Part shown: in pieces, positions 32,456 through 42,989 of the stretch
Layout of the letters: each line of letters begins with the position of its first letter
Position numbering within the stretch: the stretch's first letter is position 1
Assembly: GCA_036426205.1 (NCBI GenBank)
Contig: CM071568.1
Span: forward strand, 118,100,734 to 118,164,733
Source: Ascaphus truei
Lineage: Eukaryota > Chordata > Amphibia > Anura > Ascaphidae
Length of the DNA stretch: 64,000 nucleotides
Direction of reading: 5' to 3'
The notes under the pieces: model-generated
The model's input: only the letters and a program-made list of their open reading frames with translations
Databases searched by the model: none
What the model was told of the DNA's origin: nothing
Translations under genes and position numbers: made by a program

Positions 32456-32669
32456 GACAGTCAATTAACAGTGTACTCCACTGATTGGATGCATCCCATT
32501 GGATGTCTATGATATTGGCTTTAGCAAACCCTGGTTTCTGTCTCAGGGTGGCGCACAGGTCAGGCAAGGGTAGGGATGCCGGAACCTGGCTGATGGCCAT
32601 CACATAGCTGGGCGGCACGTGGCATCTTAGGACCCACTTGTGAACACTGTGGCTTGAGGGTAAGGACAT
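32456..32669 (-). pseudogene. Gypsy gag, N-terminal part (PNMA-like)
   Basis: Starts at ATG 32669 with MSLPSSHSVHKWVLRCHVP, followed by YVMAISQVPASLPLPDLCA and KANIIDIQWDASNQWSTLL. It ends at the L1 target site; the same gag resumes at 24074. The pattern resembles the N-terminus of PNMA/Gypsy Gag and of the ORF at 14706-15563. It starts about 55 bp after the primer site. Confidence 0.65.
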
Positions 32670-32723
32670 TTTCCTAGTGGATGAGAATAGCTTAAATTTA
32701 AATAGGGCACCCCATGTCTGGAT

Positions 32724-32741
32724 CTCAGCAGTGCCTCCAAG
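32724..32741 (-). promoter_or_regulatory. Primer-binding site (tRNA-Thr-like)
   Basis: Plus strand ctcagcagtgcctcca beside the LTR start at 32742; in element sense TGGAGGCACTGCTGAG, near-complementary to a tRNA-Thr 3' end as I remember it. Confidence 0.6.
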
Positions 32742-33735
32742 TGTAGCCTCCTCTCCCCCTGTGTCAGGGCGACTATGTGTGCTGCTATATCTGTGTGGCA
32801 AACAGGAGGCCTAATCCTCTGCCACTGAAGAGAGAGGTGTATGTATATCTACTACTAAACAGCGCCTGAGAAGGATCCTCACATAGTAGGATAACCCCTC
32901 CCAAGACAATATGCCGAGTAATACACACACAGAGTATGGGAAACAGTATTTACTGGGAGGTAATAAACAATGACATCACTAGGAACAGTAATAGACATAT
33001 ATGTATACCAACCCGCGGAATATCCCCACAGTACTTGGTTGCAGGGGCACCAGTATCCCAGGGTCCAGACCCCAATGGCCTTTACCACCCCCTAGTGTGA
33101 GATAGCGCTGCCCACGTGATTGTGGTGCACTTATGCGGATACCTTCCTGGGCGCTCCAGACCCCGGTTGTAGCTGAACAACAGTCAACAGGCAGTCGGCT
33201 CCAACGACGTCTTCTGCCTCCACGTGGGGTGGTCTCAAGCAGTAGCGTCCCACCATAGACAGTCTCTGAACTTAGGTGGTCTGATCCCAGACCACAAGTT
33301 ATGCATCACCGCGTGGCATAGACACTGTGTCCCTGATTCTGCACAACACAGGAAAAAGGGCCCCTAACGATGGACTTCCCAATACAGCTGCAGGTGCTTA
33401 CTGGGAATCGGCAACTAACTGGGGCCTGCATGGGAAAACTGGCCAAGTCCCAGGGCTAATAGCACCTGGGACCTTACTCCCTTTTCTGTACCTTGCTCCC
33501 AACTCACCAACTGCCCTAACTGTCCTAACTGTTATCACTGTTCTAACTGTTATAAATGCAGAAGCGCTATTGGCTGCCTGACAACATGTGGTCTGCAGCC
33601 CCTGAGGCTGCTGGGACTTGTAGTTCCCAGTGGATCTATGGGTGTAGTGGCCTCTGCTGGCTCACAATCTCCCTGCAGCAACCACACAGCCGCCCCCCTC
33701 ACGCATTCTGGAGGTAAGAAGGGGACCTGGCAGCA
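32742..33735 (-). mobile_element. 5' LTR of the Gypsy element interrupted by L1
   Basis: Begins TGTAGCCTCC and probably ends ...GGGGACCTGGCAGCA, by analogy with the ends of LTR C (GGGGACCAGGACTACA). About 994 bp. The matching 3' LTR is not in the window. Confidence 0.6.
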
Positions 33736-34132
33736 TAGTTTACCCACTGTATGATAGAAAGCTGGAAATAATTTATTCAGGGAGGAGCACCTATTGTACC
33801 TAGATTCATTGTTTTGCCTTTGAATGTTTTTAGCATATTATTTTTAGTTCAGTGTTAACATTTGCATTTTGGTAACCATGTAGTTGTTGTTGTTTCTACC
33901 AATCATACTGTACACGTAATATCAGGTTGCAACAAATATACTTGTAGTTATTTATCTGTTGCCCGACAATTTCTCTTGCCTTTTATGCATCATTGTAATA
34001 AACAGGACAGTTCAAGAGGACACCCACAGGCTAGATGGAAAAGAAACATGATATGTCTTTAAGGGTAGTTTAATTGGTAAAGTATTTAGCATTGCTAAAA
34101 TATTTACGACACTGCTTAAAAAGTTATATACA
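33736..34132. other. No gene recognised
   Basis: AT-rich flank between two LTRs; nothing recognised. Confidence 0.5.
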
Positions 34133-35371
34133 TGTAGCCCTTTTTCTGAACCCTCCCAAAGGAATTACTGGTCACTGTACGACACCTGCGGCTCCAGGAG
34201 ATCTGAGCCTCCGCTAGCTGGGAGCCTGGGGTAACACTTATACATATACTTAGCGCAGCGCCTCCACTTACCCAGGATCCCCGTGACGTAAGATTCCCCT
34301 GGGCAAGAAACATACAACACCTTATGATTGTAACTGGTTTTTACTATAATAATGCAACGTAGCAATAACACATAACATATACTTATACTCTAACGGTATA
34401 ACCTTAGTGGCTGCCCACTCATCAGGAGAAACGTCTCCGTCCCCTCACCGCGTGCCCCACACACCGTGTCCATGTATAGTATATTGCATAGGCTCAGTTC
34501 TTTAACCACTCGCTCAGTGTTCCTAAAGAGTTTAGCCTAAGGCGGGATCAGCACCTGTTGACCGGTGTTGGTGCACTTGTTGTTATAGTACCTTCCGGTC
34601 ACGGCGGTGACTGGTACCTCTTCGCAAAGGGTCAGATGAATTAGCGGTCTGTCTCCTGGGTCTCAATGTCCAGCCGTCTGGTCCCAGACGACTCGCCAGC
34701 AAGCCTGCTCTGCATGCTCATCCCTTTGTCCCTAGCTGTCTAAACAGTAAGGGTGATGCTCGCTATCACTATGGCCGTCCCTGCAGCACCGCAACCTTTG
34801 GTGACTTGAGGGAACACTCCTAGGGGCCTACGGGGTAGCCTGTCTATGCAGGTGGGTCACTGACCCCCTGCACCCACTCTACCTCTCCCTTCACCACCCG
34901 GGTCTCCTCTGACTAACTCAGCCTAACACCTGCAGTAAACACACTGCACTCACACAGTACCTGCAGCAACCGCACTGCACTCAACCGCACTGCCTGCAGC
35001 AACCGCACTGCACTCAACCGGTACCTGCAGTAACCCACTGCACTCAACCGGTACCTGCAGCAACCCACTGCACTCACACCGTACCTGCAGCAACCCACTG
35101 CACTCACACCGTACCTGCAGCAACCCACTGCACTCACACGGATACCTGCAGCTACACTGCACACACACGCTGTGCCTACTTGTCAGTGCTCACAGCACTG
35201 CCAGCCGTGACACTGACAAGACTGCACACTCACACCCAAGGGCAGGGTCCCTAACCTAGGGGCCGTCCCTCAGTACTTACCACCTACCCTGGTGGGGATT
35301 GGGGCCTGCCTGGGATCTGGGGATTGAACACACACTGAACACACATATGAGGTTCCTACCACAATCTTACA
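34133..35371 (-). mobile_element. Solo LTR, Gypsy-type (1239 bp)
   Basis: TG...CA ends (TGTAGCCC... and ...CAATCTTACA), flanked by TACA on both sides (34129-34132, 35372-35375). The start of the body ('gcagcgcctccacttaccc') is related to LTR A/B/C ('gcagcgcctccacctgcg'), so it is the same broad lineage and orientation. No internal region is attached; a solo LTR from LTR-LTR recombination. Confidence 0.7.
34929..35151 (+). repeat. 30 bp minisatellite inside the LTR
   Basis: About seven units of the type 'cctgcagcaacccactgcac' plus about 10 bp. The long open frames on the minus strand here simply follow the 30 bp period. Confidence 0.85.
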
Positions 35372-35375
35372 TACA

Positions 35376-38265
35376 TTAGTTTAGCACCCTACAAGGGTAA
35401 GTCTCTCAAGAAGCAGGAGCAGAAATTAACACAGTTCAGCTCTGTAGATCCCTGCTTCAAGCCTAGAACAAAAAAAATAATTGTTGTGCTGCTTTAATAT
35501 TTTTTTTTTCAAATTCTTTTTTTCAGAGCACTTTGTTATCTTACATAAAGGCAACCTTTCCAATGATCGCATTAAACAAACAACAACAACAGTCTCGTAG
35601 TGTTTCCTTGGTTACAAAAGATGTAGATAATGTACTAAGAGGTTAGTTCTGGAATTAGACATAGAAATATAATGGAATAAAACAGATGAGAGAATGTGCA
35701 GGCAGTGCAGACCATTATGTACAATTAATGTTAGATACATCTCAAGTGTAATAGATTTACTATGAGAAGGCTTTTAACAAATAAAGAAAGGCACATTCAA
35801 TTTTTAGACCAATATTTTTGATAATAGAGTAGGTGGCTTAAAAAGCTGATTTGTAGCTATTAACATATTGTTTTTTTAATATATTTTACATAGCATCAAC
35901 CATGTACAGATACAGTATAATAAGAATTACTATTTTCGACACAGCAATAAACCAATTGTAATTCCTGGAACCTATTTGCTTGTCGCAGCCCCATAACCAC
36001 GAGTTAGCCGCAGATTGCAAAAAGAGTTTGGTGGTTACGTAGTACTTTTCAGTAACAATAGTTGGCACTAGTGTGTATTTACCTTAGTTCAATGTAACCC
36101 ACCTCTTATTCCCAAACACTTTTTTAATACAAAAAAAACTTCAGATGACTAAAACGTATTGATAACTTATGACATTTTTATTTTAGTAAGTTAGAGAGAC
36201 AAATAGATTTTGGAAAATAATACAATCATCTTACGGTAATAGAATCATCTTGTACAGTTTCACCTGTAACATAATCGAGAAGAAATTATGCATTAATTAA
36301 ACTGTGCTGCTGTGTCAGTACACTTCTGCACATGCGTGCTCTGTATGAACTTTATGGAATGCATATGCATTATGCATTCCATTGTATTTGTACCATATGC
36401 ATTCCATTGTATTTGTACGCATCCATGGTATATGTCAATTGAAAGGAACTCATATATTATCTTATGCCTGGGATATCCCTGAAGGGACTTTAACGCTGGT
36501 CACTGCATTTTTATCCTAGAGTTCTGCCTGTGTGCCACAGGACTGATATTTGGGTTTTCCTGTTTTTAGAGAGAGATTTATGAAAGTGACTGAAAGCCAT
36601 TGACTGACTTCTGACCACTGCTCCCTCCATATGACTTTTTGCTTGTCTGTCAACTCATGCTAGCCCATTTCCAGCAACTGGACTCATCCCTGCAGTTGTT
36701 ACTAATGACACCTTAATTGGACTGGGTAGGGACCTCTTTGTTGGAGCTGGAGGATGGGTCAGGATCAGGTACTTCACATGGATGGGGCCTCCTCCTTAAG
36801 CTGGAGGAGTAGGACACAAAACATTAAACATTAAATAATAGAGAGTTTAAATGCTACCGTATATTGTATATATAATTTATAAATGAACACAACAATTATT
36901 ACAGTAGGTACCATATTCACATTTACTCTGGTAGGAAAAACTACCATCCAAATGCAGGCCATCAGGTTCCAGTACTCCTGTGGAAACTGCCGGTGCTGGA
37001 ATGGGAGGTCCTGGCTGGCTCTGGCAGCCTAGATGTCTTCCTACGATTTTTTTACAATAACAAAATGGGGTAATGGCTTGAGCTATTAATAATGTTATAC
37101 TGCAGTAAATTTCTGATGCTGTTTCAATTTACCCGCATAAAATGTGTATGACTGTAGGGTAACCAAAACAATTAAACTTCCCCTCGAAGTAACACAAAAC
37201 AAACCCCACCTATGATCACTACTATATATATCCCTTGTTGAAATGAAGGGGGTGCCAGTATTGCTCAGAGTGTGTAAAGACAAGCAAGTGGTCATTATTG
37301 TGTGCAAATGCAGTAAAGTAATTGCAAATTAGTTGCAATTAATTTGCCAATTCTTTTTTTTTTAATGCACAAAATTATTTGTGAAAATAATGGGGGTTTT
37401 TGCCCACTAAATACTGGGTGAAACGGGGGCCAACACAGGGAGCCTTATCAGCACTCTGTATAGTGATCATGCAAGTAAACACTTAAAACATAGTACTATA
37501 TGTCCCAAAAGTTTTTTTTTATTGTAGTTACAAAATAAAAATGTAGAAAAATATAAATAAATAAAAACATGGTCAATCACCCACCACCCACAACACATAA
37601 CCAGCACCTACACTCATCAACCACCCACAATAACACCCACCCCCACAAAAAAATATACTGTATAAGCATGCTACCTGAGAAACCTGCTCCACAATGCATT
37701 GTGGTTGACTCTAACATCAAAAGGGTTAAATCAAACATAATTGTACAGTAATCATAAGTATACTGGCAGCGTGTTAAATTGTTCCCCTAGATTCTAGTGT
37801 AACTATGGTAAGAATATCACAGTGCACTTATAAGATTCAATGGCAATGGCAATGTTAGCCCAATATACCCAACTTATTACATAAAGAGAAAAATGAATCT
37901 TGCTACATGTATCTCACTCTACCCTTTGTCACCCATTTTTTTCCCCCATAGAAACAAACAGAGCTTAAGGCTGCTAATGTTCATAATCTAGGCAGGTTTG
38001 ATGTTGATTTGGTTTGTTCTTGTCCATGAAGCTGTGACCCTCCAGAAGAACAAGGTGATTGATGCCTTATCTCACTACGCATTTCTCTGCTAGGGTTTAG
38101 AAGTTACATATACTGTAGATGTAGTGAGACTTACCGTTTTTGGAAGTGGCTGGTCAGGCTGTTTTCATTAAAGATTCCTCATTGGAAAATTTTCACCCAC
38201 AAATGGCTTGATTGGCCGCTCTGACACATACAGTATAGAATAATAGAATGTTAGTGACTGATTCT
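35376..38265. other. About 2.9 kb without recognisable genes
   Basis: AT-rich, with only short frames. A small direct duplication of 23 bp (36371-36393 and 36396-36418, period 25) is visible. Nothing else recognised. Confidence 0.5.
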
Positions 38266-38520
38266 ATGGGGCCCATGCTACAGTATAAGCGTTCATAAAA
38301 ATAAAAAAAATCGCTGGGCCATTTAAATTGCCTGTTTCTTGAGCGTTGGTATCACGGTATTCAGAAAGCCTCGACCTGTGATAGCAAAATTCCCAAAGCG
38401 GGCGAGTAGCCTGTGACGTGAAGATCGCCTCTTTCAAACGGGCTTACCCGGTGATTTCTTTCAGCTGCAGAGAGAGCCGCCTCTCCTTGCGCAAATCTTT
38501 CCCGCAATAATTTTTTTTTA
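38266..38520. mobile_element. Harbinger-like MITE remnant
   Basis: Begins 'ggggcccatgctacagtataagcg', in the style of the other Harbinger MITE ends here, with interior foldbacks ('cgcctctttc/gaaagaggcg'-like). Right end unclear. Confidence 0.35.
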
Positions 38521-38535
38521 TATATAAATTGTATT

Positions 38536-38786
38536 ACTAGTGTAGATGAGTAGGAGGTCTCTGGAGCAGCACCGCATTGATTTCAGTTCCTGAGACCCCC
38601 TGCATCCTCAGATACAGGACCCGTTATGGGGTGCTGGTATCTCCTATGCATTTTATTCGCACGGTCACGTGACGCGGGACATTTAAATGCATAAGAGATA
38701 AAAAGGCCTGTATCTTGGGAAGTAGGGGGTCCAGGATCTGAAATCAATGTGGTTCTGCTCCAGAGACCCCCTGCTCATACTCTAGT
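38536..38786. mobile_element. Foldback MITE, about 100 bp inverted ends
   Basis: Left arm (actag...gaggtctctggagcagc...cctgcatcctcagatacagg, about 38536-38626) pairs with the right arm (cctgtatcttgggaagtagg...ctccagagaccccctgctc...ctagt, about 38699-38786). Flanks are ATT on each side (38533-38535, 38787-38789). No coding sequence. Confidence 0.65.
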
Positions 38787-38901
38787 ATTGAAATGTATAT
38801 TTAAACAGCTACTAGAGAGACGTAGATGGTAAATTAATAACTAAAACTTTCAGGAAAGAGACGGCACAAATAGCCTCCTAGAGTTTAACACCCACCACCC
38901 A

Positions 38902-40080
38902 CCTGTGAGGATTTGCCATTCCGGCAGGTCTGTCCCCTTAACTCTCATCTGTCCATCAGGCTCCAGAAGCGATCCAAGTGGGCATCCCAGCGGCGGTTCT
39001 CGTGTATGGCGCACGGACAGTGCGCGGTGTCTCACGGTCCCCGCGGTCCCCAAGTCAAGGGTATACTATCCCTCCGGCAGAAGTGACATGCGGCGCATCC
39101 ACGGTACATAGTCTCCCCAGTGTTCCATGGCCTCCGTTCCCCGACTCCGCTCCCGCTCTGACGACAGAGGTATGCGGCGCAGAGGCCGCACCCGCCCGTC
39201 CCCCCTCGTCTCGGGTCCCACCTTCGGTCTCCGCCACCGCACTGATGCGGGTGTGGTGACGTGCGTGAGTGGCGCGCTACCGGGTCGCCAAAGTGATGCG
39301 CGGGTTACGCACGGGGCACTCATGCTCTCCAGAGGTACCACCGCCACTCCTAATTGGCTGCAAAATAGGACTCACCTGCACGATCCAGCAGCCTATCAGT
39401 GAGGGCACCTCCACTTCCTGGTTGCCTCCCATTGGAGGGAGGTCCTATTTATACCCTGTCTGAACTCTCATTCATTGCCGAGCATAACTCTGGTTTGTGA
39501 TGCTGAACCTCACTACTCCTGCCTCTCTGCCAAACCTTGCTGCCTGACCTTGCCTTGTTCCCTGGTTCTCGTGATACTTTCCTGCACTAAGCCTGGCTTT
39601 GGATACAACGACTCTACTCTCTCCTGCACTGACCCTGGCTTTGGAATATGACGACGCTGCTCTCTCCTACATTAACCCTGGCTTTGGCTCTACGACTACT
39701 CTGCTCTCTCCAATCCTGACTCCGGCTACGTACCCCAACGATCCGCTACTCTGCACTCCTAGACACGGCAAGTACCGCGTTTATGCTTTCCTCTATTATC
39801 CTAATCCGGCCTGCAAGACTATCCTACACTCTAGACGCGCCCTCACGGTTGTGGTCGATGTTCTATACCAATCCCTACCTCAGCCCCACAGTTGTGCCTC
39901 GTTTGTGGTGAGCTACGCGTTACACCACCACACTTGGTGCGTAACATTACTGTTGGATAGTTCCTGCAGTTACGCAGGAACTGCTCTACAGTGGAGGTCT
40001 TTAAGCAGCAGTCCGCGGAGCAAAGTACGCTTCCTGGCGAGGGGATACAGCTCACAATGTATTAAACGGGCATCTATCCG
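38902..40080 (+). mobile_element. LTR-like sequence with TATA box
   Basis: GC-rich first half, then a CCATTGG box (39430) and TATTTATACC (about 39447), followed by a C/T-rich leader typical of frog Gypsy LTRs. Three units of about 42 bp ('cctgcactgaccctggctttgg'-type) lie at 39581-39712. TG start is chosen by analogy; the end and target duplication were not found. No coding region is attached. Confidence 0.45.
39447..39457 (+). promoter_or_regulatory. TATA-like box of the LTR
   Basis: TATTTATACC about 15 bp downstream of an inverted CCAAT (attgg), in a plausible core promoter layout. Confidence 0.4.
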
Positions 40081-40089
40081 GCACTGAAA

Positions 40090-40798
40090 ACACACAGGCA
40101 GGACTTGCTACAGTATGATCTACGAAATCGAGTTCCACATAGTCTAAAACGATTAGATTTGTTGGGAACTATAATCGTCAGTGGTCTCAGGTTTTTTATA
40201 TTGTTCAGAGACATTGGCATCTTCTTCTTGTCGATGAGGACTGGGGTCCGGTACTTAAATCGAGACCAACACAGGTAAGCAGAAGACCAAGGAATATTAA
40301 GGATATACTCGTTAATAGCCACTATACTGCACCAATTTCTAGAATGTGGCTGACAAGCATAACAAAAGGATCTGATAAATGTGGAGCTTGTGCCTTTATG
40401 TTTGCAAGTGCAAAGCTTGTGCCTTTATGTTGCCTGCTAAAAAATTCCATGACTAGAATAATTCTAAGGAATACACTATCAAGACCTTCATTAACTGTGC
40501 AACCACAGGGGTCATTTATATGGCCTCGTGTGAATTTGGCAAAAAATATGTTCTTAAGACCCGACGTCAATTCAAACGTTAGGTTCTGGAACACTTGGGG
40601 TCTATCGTAATCACCTTGAAACACCCATAGTGAGGCATATCAATGATGCATATGAGGGCAATAACCACATTTTGAAATTCTTCGAAATAGAACACCTCAG
40701 GATGGGACAAAGACAGGTCGATTGTGACAAGATCTTCTTGCATAGGGAATGCAGGTGGATCTATAACCTACAGACCCTGTCCCCAAAAGTTCTAAATT
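40090..40798 (+). pseudogene. Penelope-like element, C-terminal part with GIY-YIG
   Basis: On the plus strand, in two or three phases: QWSQVFYIVQRHWHLLLVDE (about 40178), SRPTQVSRRPRNIKDILV (about 40264), GSDKCGACAF (about 40369), then GVIYMASCEFGKKYVLKTRR (about 40510), a stop in place of an Arg codon, LEHLGSIVITLKHPIVRHI, and FLHRECRWIYNLQTLSPK up to a natural stop near 40798. These are the linker, Cys motif and GIY-YIG endonuclease of PLEs; the Tyr pair (IY, YV) and the Glu (RE) are visible. Indels and one stop make it dead. Confidence 0.85.
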
Positions 40799-41015
40799 AG
40801 GGGTTTCTCTTTACCCCCTTCCTGTAATATGTTTTGTTTATGGATCCATTTTTAACTTGCTTGATTTTATGTATTCTTCTTTCCTTTAAAATGTTCTCTT
40901 GTATATCATGTACTTCATGTGCTTTGTCTGCTCTCCTTACTCTCACCAACGTCAGTCACTTTATACATGTATGTTATATTGCATATCCTATATCCAACAT
41001 TGGTAACAGTGAGGG

Positions 41016-41201
41016 TCTGGGGGCCCTCAGTTGGTCCTCGTGGATGTCTGGGGGTCCTCAGCTGGTCCCCGTGGGTGTCTGGGGGTTATCAGCTGGTCCC
41101 CGTGGGTGTCTGGGGGCCCTCGAGTTGTCCCTGTGGGTGTCCAGGAGTCCTCGGGTGGTCCCCACAGGTGTCTGGGGGCCCTCGGGTGGTCCCCACGGTA
41201 C
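41016..41201 (+). repeat. 31 bp minisatellite, six copies
   Basis: Six units starting 'tctgggggncctc' at 31 bp intervals. Degenerate versions of the unit occur in both arms of the 5.3-10.6 kb inverted repeat, linking the two loci. Confidence 0.85.
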
Positions 41202-41209
41202 CAATCTTG

Positions 41210-41990
41210 TAGACAATTTTTTTTGCAATACATTGAAATAAATACAACCCACTCCCCCCACCCCAACACATAGTTCTGTGATGGGCAAAATAACTATTAT
41301 CCAGATATGGATAATAGATCATTTGCCCATTATAAAATCAAACATTAGCCAGCCAGCATAAATAAAGTAAAGAAAACTTTCTACGTAGCCCTGCCATCAT
41401 GGAGGGCATCCACATCAGAACACTCTAGGTCCATGTCCTCCGTTGCAAGAAAGAATAAAAAAAATACAATCTAATGGCCCCTAACCCTTTAATGACCCTA
41501 GCGGTTAATACTCACTATAGTAATTAAGGGGTTAACCAACCCTCTCCCTCTACCCACCCAGGAGGCCTAACCACCCACCCTGGGACCAGTATACCCATCC
41601 TCTGCTCATTGATTGGCATGGTGGTACATCATACCCATATAATATGGGCATGATAAGCCACTATAGCAGTCAATGGTTACCTTAATTAAAAAGAATGAAG
41701 GCCAAAAATACACAATAATAAAAGATATAAACAAACACCTAAACACCCCTATTCAAGAAATTAATGCACGAGCCAACCAATCAATTCAAGAAATAAAAGC
41801 ATTAAACAACAAAATAATTAATTCATTTTATACATTAGCCAACAAAACAATTAATTAACTTAAACCAGTAGCCAACAAAACAAATAATTCATTTAAAATA
41901 CTAACTAATCCTAAAATGTACTAAAAACAAGCCATCCAAATTCCAAACAATTGAATCCAAACTATAAAAACAAATAGAAAAAATTACAAT
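41210..41990 (-). mobile_element. Palindromic-module element, copy at 41.2-42.0 kb
   Basis: Contains the hairpin 41282-41329, the palindrome 41481-41536, the 'caggaggcctaacc' block, 'gggcatgataagcc' at about 41645 and an A-rich end. Modules are in the reverse order of 22640-23255. The A-rich open frame at 41673-41858 has no recognised domain. Confidence 0.6.
41282..41329. repeat. Hairpin module 'tgggcaa...ttgccca'
   Basis: Same module as 5374-5421 and 10560-10607. Confidence 0.7.
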
Positions 41991-42035
41991 AAATTCAAAA
42001 CATAGCACCTCTTCTCATGCTTAAACTCTGGAGGT

Positions 42036-42980
42036 TTGGGTACACTTCCATCTGCAGCAGTTTTAGTTTTCGACTAGGGAGTGCTTTTAGCTGCCCTGGC
42101 CGGAGTTGCTGCTTCTGACGCAGTCCCTTTCTTGCTGATCAGTGCCCAGCTTGTGACAAACTCATCAGCCAGGTTAGCAGCATCCAGGAAAGTTTTTGGT
42201 TTGCGGTCAAAGACCCATTCCCTCAAGTTCAGTGGACATTACTGCATAAACTGTTCCTTGAAAAACAGATCCAGTAAAGTGTGTAACTTGGTAGCACACA
42301 TCCCTCCACCCACTGAGTCCCATGCAATGTCATGCGTGAGGCAAACTGCTTGTAGGATTCCCAGTGGCGCTTCTCCTCCATCCTAAACATGCCTCTGTTT
42401 GCTTCGTGGGTGAGGGCAAACTGAGTTAACAACAGTGCTTTAACATTGCGATAGTCATTGCCATCCATGGATGGAATAGCCTGGAGGGTCTCCAGGGCAG
42501 CCCCTGACAATAACGGTGTCAGTTGCAAAACCCAGTCCGGTTCCGGCACCCGGTACCGATGACACTGAGTCTCAAAGATCTTCAAGTAGCCAACGATTTT
42601 GTCCATGCCATCAATGAATTTGCTGAAGCTTTGGTGGTCCAGTCAGGGGGTGGACTGCTCCCTGTTATCAGGTTGGGGATATAGTGCTGGTGTCTTATGG
42701 GCAGCCACAAGCAGCAGAATCTTTTCTGCAAGGATGGCCCCATCCCCCCATGAGGCATGAAGCACGGCGATTCCAGGACGTAGAGTGACTGTTAGCCATT
42801 GGGGCTACCACGGCTGCACTCCCTATAACTAGCACCCCAACAATGTCCATGTTGTGTCTGCCTCCTCCCTCCCCTTGTCCTTCCATGACCACCGTGGCTG
42901 CAATGACCTCCTGCGCCATGGCTGGACTAGTGGACACTGCAACTGCAGGGGAGGGTATGTCCCCCTAAGATGAAGCAATA
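42036..42980 (-). pseudogene. SCAN-like Gag of a Gypsy/Gmr1-type element
   Basis: On the minus strand, 42606-42229 reads LKIFETQCHRYRVPEPDWV, LLSGAALETLQAIP and LLTQFALTHEANRGMFRME, then a frameshift, and about 42260-42060 reads EWVFDRKPKTFLDAANLADE. This is the order of a SCAN domain (the capsid-like fold of Gmr1-type Gag, also found in vertebrate zinc-finger proteins). No zinc fingers follow, so it is a retrotransposon gag rather than a SCAN-ZNF gene. Upstream sequence to about 42980 may be the N-terminus but is not conserved. Pol is missing. Confidence 0.75.
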
Positions 42981-42989
42981 CTTCATGAC

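Noticed and set aside
34929..35151. CRISPR-like array of 30 bp repeats
   Set aside because: There are no unique spacers; units abut directly, so it is a minisatellite in a eukaryotic LTR.
34913..35168. Cys-rich repeated protein on the minus strand
   Set aside because: It is the translation of a 30 bp minisatellite inside an LTR.
41673..41858. Small Asn/Ile/Lys-rich protein
   Set aside because: Lies in the A-rich end of a non-coding palindromic element whose other copy (22870-23050) is not open in the matching frame as far as I can see.
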